DNA of 64,000 nucleotides from NCBI RefSeq assembly GCF_051488685.1, contig NZ_JBPSEH010000010.1, positions 1-64,000 on the forward strand. The letters are read 5' to 3'. Position numbers and translations under genes: made by a program. The notes under the pieces are model-generated. The model saw only the letters and a program-made list of their open reading frames with translations, did not search any database and was not told the DNA's origin. The stretch is from Melioribacter sp051488685. GTDB lineage: Bacteria; Bacteroidota; Ignavibacteria; Ignavibacteriales; Melioribacteraceae. Positions 61,631 to 64,000 of this stretch are shown here, piece after piece; the first letter of the stretch is position 1; the number at the start of each line of letters is the position of its first letter.

Positions 61631-62740
61631 ATGACTTTTGAAAAAGACAACAGAATTATAATGACACTGGACGGTGGCGGTACAAATTTTGTTTTCTCCG
61701 CTTTTCAGTCCGGGAAACAATTGGTCGATGAATACCGCCTTGATGCATGCGGCGACGATCTCGATAAATCAATGGGCAATATTGTTGATGGGTTTAATTA
61801 TGTTTTAAAAAAACTTGATAAAAAACCTTCGGCAATCAGCATAGCTTTTCCTGGACCGGCAGATTATCCAAATGGCATTCTGGGAGACCTTGGAAATTTG
61901 CCAGCATATCGAGGCGGCGTTGCCTTAGGGCCATTCTTGGAGTCTAAATTCGGTTTGCCTGTTTTTATTAATAACGATGGAGATCTTTATGCTTATGGCG
62001 AAGGACTTGCCGGATTTCTACCGTACATAAATAAATTGCTCAGCGAGGCAGGTAATCCAAAAAGATATAATAACTTGATCGGAATTACTCTGGGTACTGG
62101 ATTTGGGTGCGGCTTATTTATCAATGGTGAACTTTACAGGGGAGATAACTCGATGGCTGGGGAAATATGGCTTTTACGTAATCGAATTTCACCAGAAGAA
62201 TTTGCAGAAGAACATGCAAGTATAAGAGGAGTAAAAAGACTCTATAGCGAAGCTGCAGGTATCAACTTTTCGGATACACCTTCACCAAAAGAAATTTATG
62301 AAATTGCCATCGGAAAACTTGAGGGAAATAAAAATGCTGCAGTCGAAGCTTATAAAAAAATGGCACAAGTAGTGGGCGATGCCATTGCAAATGTGGTTAC
62401 TATTATGGATTGCCCGGTAGTAATTGGAGGAGGACTGGCAGGTGCTTTTCAACTTTTTATGCCTTTCTTGCTTGACGAAATGAGGAGTTATTATAAAAAA
62501 ACTTCCGACGGAGCTCAAGTAAAACGGTTGATGGCACAAATATATAATCTTACTGATAATAACGAATTAACAAATTTTTTGCGCAATGAAACTAAAGAGA
62601 TAAATGTTTACGGAACAAACAAAAAAGTTAAATATGACTCTTCGAAAAAGATTGGAATTGGTATTTCACAATTAGGAACAAGTAAAGCTATAGCGTTGGG
62701 CGCTTATGCTTTCGCAATAAATATGCTCGATAAACAGTGA
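61631..62740 (+). CDS. ROK-family sugar kinase
   Basis: A 369-residue cytosolic protein of the ROK family (glucose, N-acetylglucosamine, fructose or mannose kinases). The ATP phosphate-binding motif LDGGGTNFVFSAF is at the start, the sugar site AFPGPADYP and GNLPAYRG follow, and the catalytic Asp is in INNDGDLYAYGEG. GITLGTGFGCGLFINGE is the second phosphate motif. The typical ROK zinc signature (CxCGxxGC) after GEI is absent; in its place is GEIWLLRNRISPEE, as in some Bacteroidota relatives. It lies between the MFS gene and the NagB-like gene (18 bases), so the substrate may be N-acetylglucosamine, mannose or glucose. Confidence 0.85.
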   Translation: MTFEKDNRIIMTLDGGGTNFVFSAFQSGKQLVDEYRLDACGDDLDKSMGNIVDGFNYVLKKLDKKPSAISIAFPGPADYPNGILGDLGNLPAYRGGVALGPFLESKFGLPVFINNDGDLYAYGEGLAGFLPYINKLLSEAGNPKRYNNLIGITLGTGFGCGLFINGELYRGDNSMAGEIWLLRNRISPEEFAEEHASIRGVKRLYSEAAGINFSDTPSPKEIYEIAIGKLEGNKNAAVEAYKKMAQVVGDAIANVVTIMDCPVVIGGGLAGAFQLFMPFLLDEMRSYYKKTSDGAQVKRLMAQIYNLTDNNELTNFLRNETKEINVYGTNKKVKYDSSKKIGIGISQLGTSKAIALGAYAFAINMLDKQ

Positions 62741-62758
62741 AATAAAAACAGGAGAATC

Positions 62759-64000
62759 ATGGAACCAAATTCTAAAGTTGAAAATTTTTTTCTAAAAAAA
62801 TCCGGCAAGAAATTTATATATAAACCGACTGAAAAAATACCAATTATTCAGGTGGGAAATATTCCCGAGTTGGGTGAATTAACTGCATTCCGTTTTGTAG
62901 AGTGGCTCCAGGCAAATCCCGAAGGTGTTGTTTCTTTGCCAACCGGTAAAACGCCCGAGTATTTTATCTACTGGTTTACTCATATAATGAAGAATTGGGA
63001 TAAACCGGAAATCAAACAAAAGTTAAAAAGATATGAACTGGATCCTAATAATAAACCCGACATGAAAAAAATTAAGTTCGTCCAGATTGACGAATTTTAT
63101 CCAATTGATTCGACGCAGCAGAATAGCTTTTATTATTACATAAAAAAATTTTATATAAAATCATTCGGAATTGACCCTAATAATGCGCTTTTAATAAATG
63201 TTAATAAAATTGGTACTGCCGAAAATCTTCCTTTATCGGCCATTTTCCCCGATAACAAAGTTGACTTGAGTTTACGCACTAAATTGCCGGGCAGTCGCAT
63301 TGAAAGATTACAAAAAGAAACGATTGAAATTGTAGACGAGTTTTGCACTCAGTACGAGAAAAAAATAAGAGAAATGGGAGGAATCGGATTTTTCCTGGGT
63401 GGTATAGGTCCCGATGGGCATATCGGATTTAACGTTCAGGGTAGCGACCACTATTCTACTACAAGACTAACAACCACTAATTATCAAACACAAGCTGCAG
63501 CCTCTGTCGATCTGGGGGGAATCGAAGTTGCTTCGAACAGACTCGTAATTACAATTGGCCTTAATACCATTACATATAATAAAAATGCTACGGCTATAAT
63601 TATTGCCGCAGGAGAAGCTAAGGCAAAAATCGTAAAAGATTCGATTGAAAACAGCGCTTCAAATAAATATCCCGCTACGGTATTGCAAAAACTCAAGGAC
63701 TCTCGTTTTTATCTTACTAATGGTGCAGCTTCCCTTTTATCTGAAAGAATTTATGATGATATCGAAAAAGAATCAAAATTATCTAGAAAATCGCTTGAAA
63801 AAGTTGTGATAAATCTTTCTGTTAATACCGGCAAAGAATTACTATTATTAAATAAAAGCGATTATGCAGGGGATAAACTTGCAAATCTTGTTCTAAATAA
63901 ATCCGGAAAGTCTGTTAAAGAAATCAATGAGCTAATTTATAATGATATTGTAGAACGCTTTAATAAAGGCATGAATACTCCACTCAATCAAACAATTCTT
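62759..64000 (+). CDS. NagB-like glucosamine-6-phosphate isomerase/deaminase family protein (partial)
   Basis: At least 414 codons, open to the right edge, longer than the ~265-residue NagB. About residues 45-325 match the NagB/6-phosphogluconolactonase fold: VVSLPTGKTPEYFIYW, KFVQIDEFYPID (the proton-transfer Asp of NagB), FFLGGIGPDGHIGFNVQGSD and RLVITIGLNTI. The Asp-Gly-His pair of the ring-opening site is present, but the Glu of NagB's 'FNEP' is Val here. The extra C-terminal sequence recalls the Bacteroidota proteins in which NagB is fused to a PIG-L-type deacetylase; the window ends before that can be seen. AGGAGA precedes the ATG. It lies 18 bases after the ROK gene. Confidence 0.8.
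   Translation, partial: MEPNSKVENFFLKKSGKKFIYKPTEKIPIIQVGNIPELGELTAFRFVEWLQANPEGVVSLPTGKTPEYFIYWFTHIMKNWDKPEIKQKLKRYELDPNNKPDMKKIKFVQIDEFYPIDSTQQNSFYYYIKKFYIKSFGIDPNNALLINVNKIGTAENLPLSAIFPDNKVDLSLRTKLPGSRIERLQKETIEIVDEFCTQYEKKIREMGGIGFFLGGIGPDGHIGFNVQGSDHYSTTRLTTTNYQTQAAASVDLGGIEVASNRLVITIGLNTITYNKNATAIIIAAGEAKAKIVKDSIENSASNKYPATVLQKLKDSRFYLTNGAASLLSERIYDDIEKESKLSRKSLEKVVINLSVNTGKELLLLNKSDYAGDKLANLVLNKSGKSVKEINELIYNDIVERFNKGMNTPLNQTIL

Noticed and set aside
1..64000. tRNA, rRNA, CRISPR arrays, transposases and phage genes
   Set aside because: None was recognised; no direct-repeat arrays, no conserved RNA sequence and no DDE or tyrosine recombinase motifs were seen.

Overview
This window looks like a chromosomal piece from the Ignavibacteriota/Bacteroidota side of the tree, most likely a Melioribacter- or Ignavibacterium-like organism (inference). 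Five proteins end in the 'NYPNPFNPTT' sorting domain of type IX secretion cargo. The DNA is AT-rich, several genes are preceded by a Bacteroidota-style TAnnTTTG box at an almost fixed distance, and the window combines polysaccharide degradation with many multiheme c-type cytochromes, a mix known from Melioribacter. No rRNA, tRNA, CRISPR array or insertion sequence was recognised.

Layout. 1-3983: three secreted proteins with sorting domains (the first broken by frameshifts, the third an M6-like metalloprotease), closed by a terminator. 3984-6684: the eroded tail of an ABC-transporter ATPase gene, a YghZ-type aldo/keto reductase, bacterioferritin, a long palindromic repeat and a NUDIX hydrolase. 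7045-13277 (minus): murI, glnD, a tyrosine phenol-lyase-like enzyme, queF and queC. 13459-22867 (plus): leuS, serS, two half-size ABC exporters flanking a D-2-hydroxyacid dehydrogenase, and fructose-1,6-bisphosphatase. 22930-28453: a small unknown gene, two lipopolysaccharide-core glycosyltransferases (GT9, waaA), pckA and pdxB.

28567-42443 (minus) is the standout region. Eleven genes encode a quinol-side module (HybA-like Fe-S protein, HybB/NrfD-like membrane protein, 13-heme cytochrome), a sensor kinase with two periplasmic heme-c-type motifs, two receiver proteins with GcvH-like C-terminal domains, a 16-heme cytochrome fused to a cytochrome b561-type membrane domain (CbcL-like), a tetraheme c554-like protein, an outer-membrane barrel, a 14-heme cytochrome and a 9-heme lipoprotein. 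Together they read as an inner-membrane-to-outer-membrane electron conduit, probably for extracellular or metal respiration, with its own redox-sensing regulators. A terminator at 35305-35338 splits it into two transcripts: HybA to the receivers, and the CbcL-like gene to the lipoprotein.

42694-46798: a single-chain chorismate mutase/prephenate dehydratase/DAHP synthase, a small outer-membrane barrel and a PQQ-type sugar dehydrogenase with a sorting domain. 46986-64000: a carbohydrate-utilisation cluster with GH94 and GH130 phosphorylases, a CBM9-like secreted protein, GH125 alpha-mannosidase, GH3 with a PA14 insert, a TonB-dependent receptor, a secreted beta-helix protein, an MFS sugar transporter, a ROK kinase and a NagB-like protein that runs off the right edge. 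The enzyme set fits breakdown of mannose- and N-acetylglucosamine-containing glycans such as N-glycan cores (inference).
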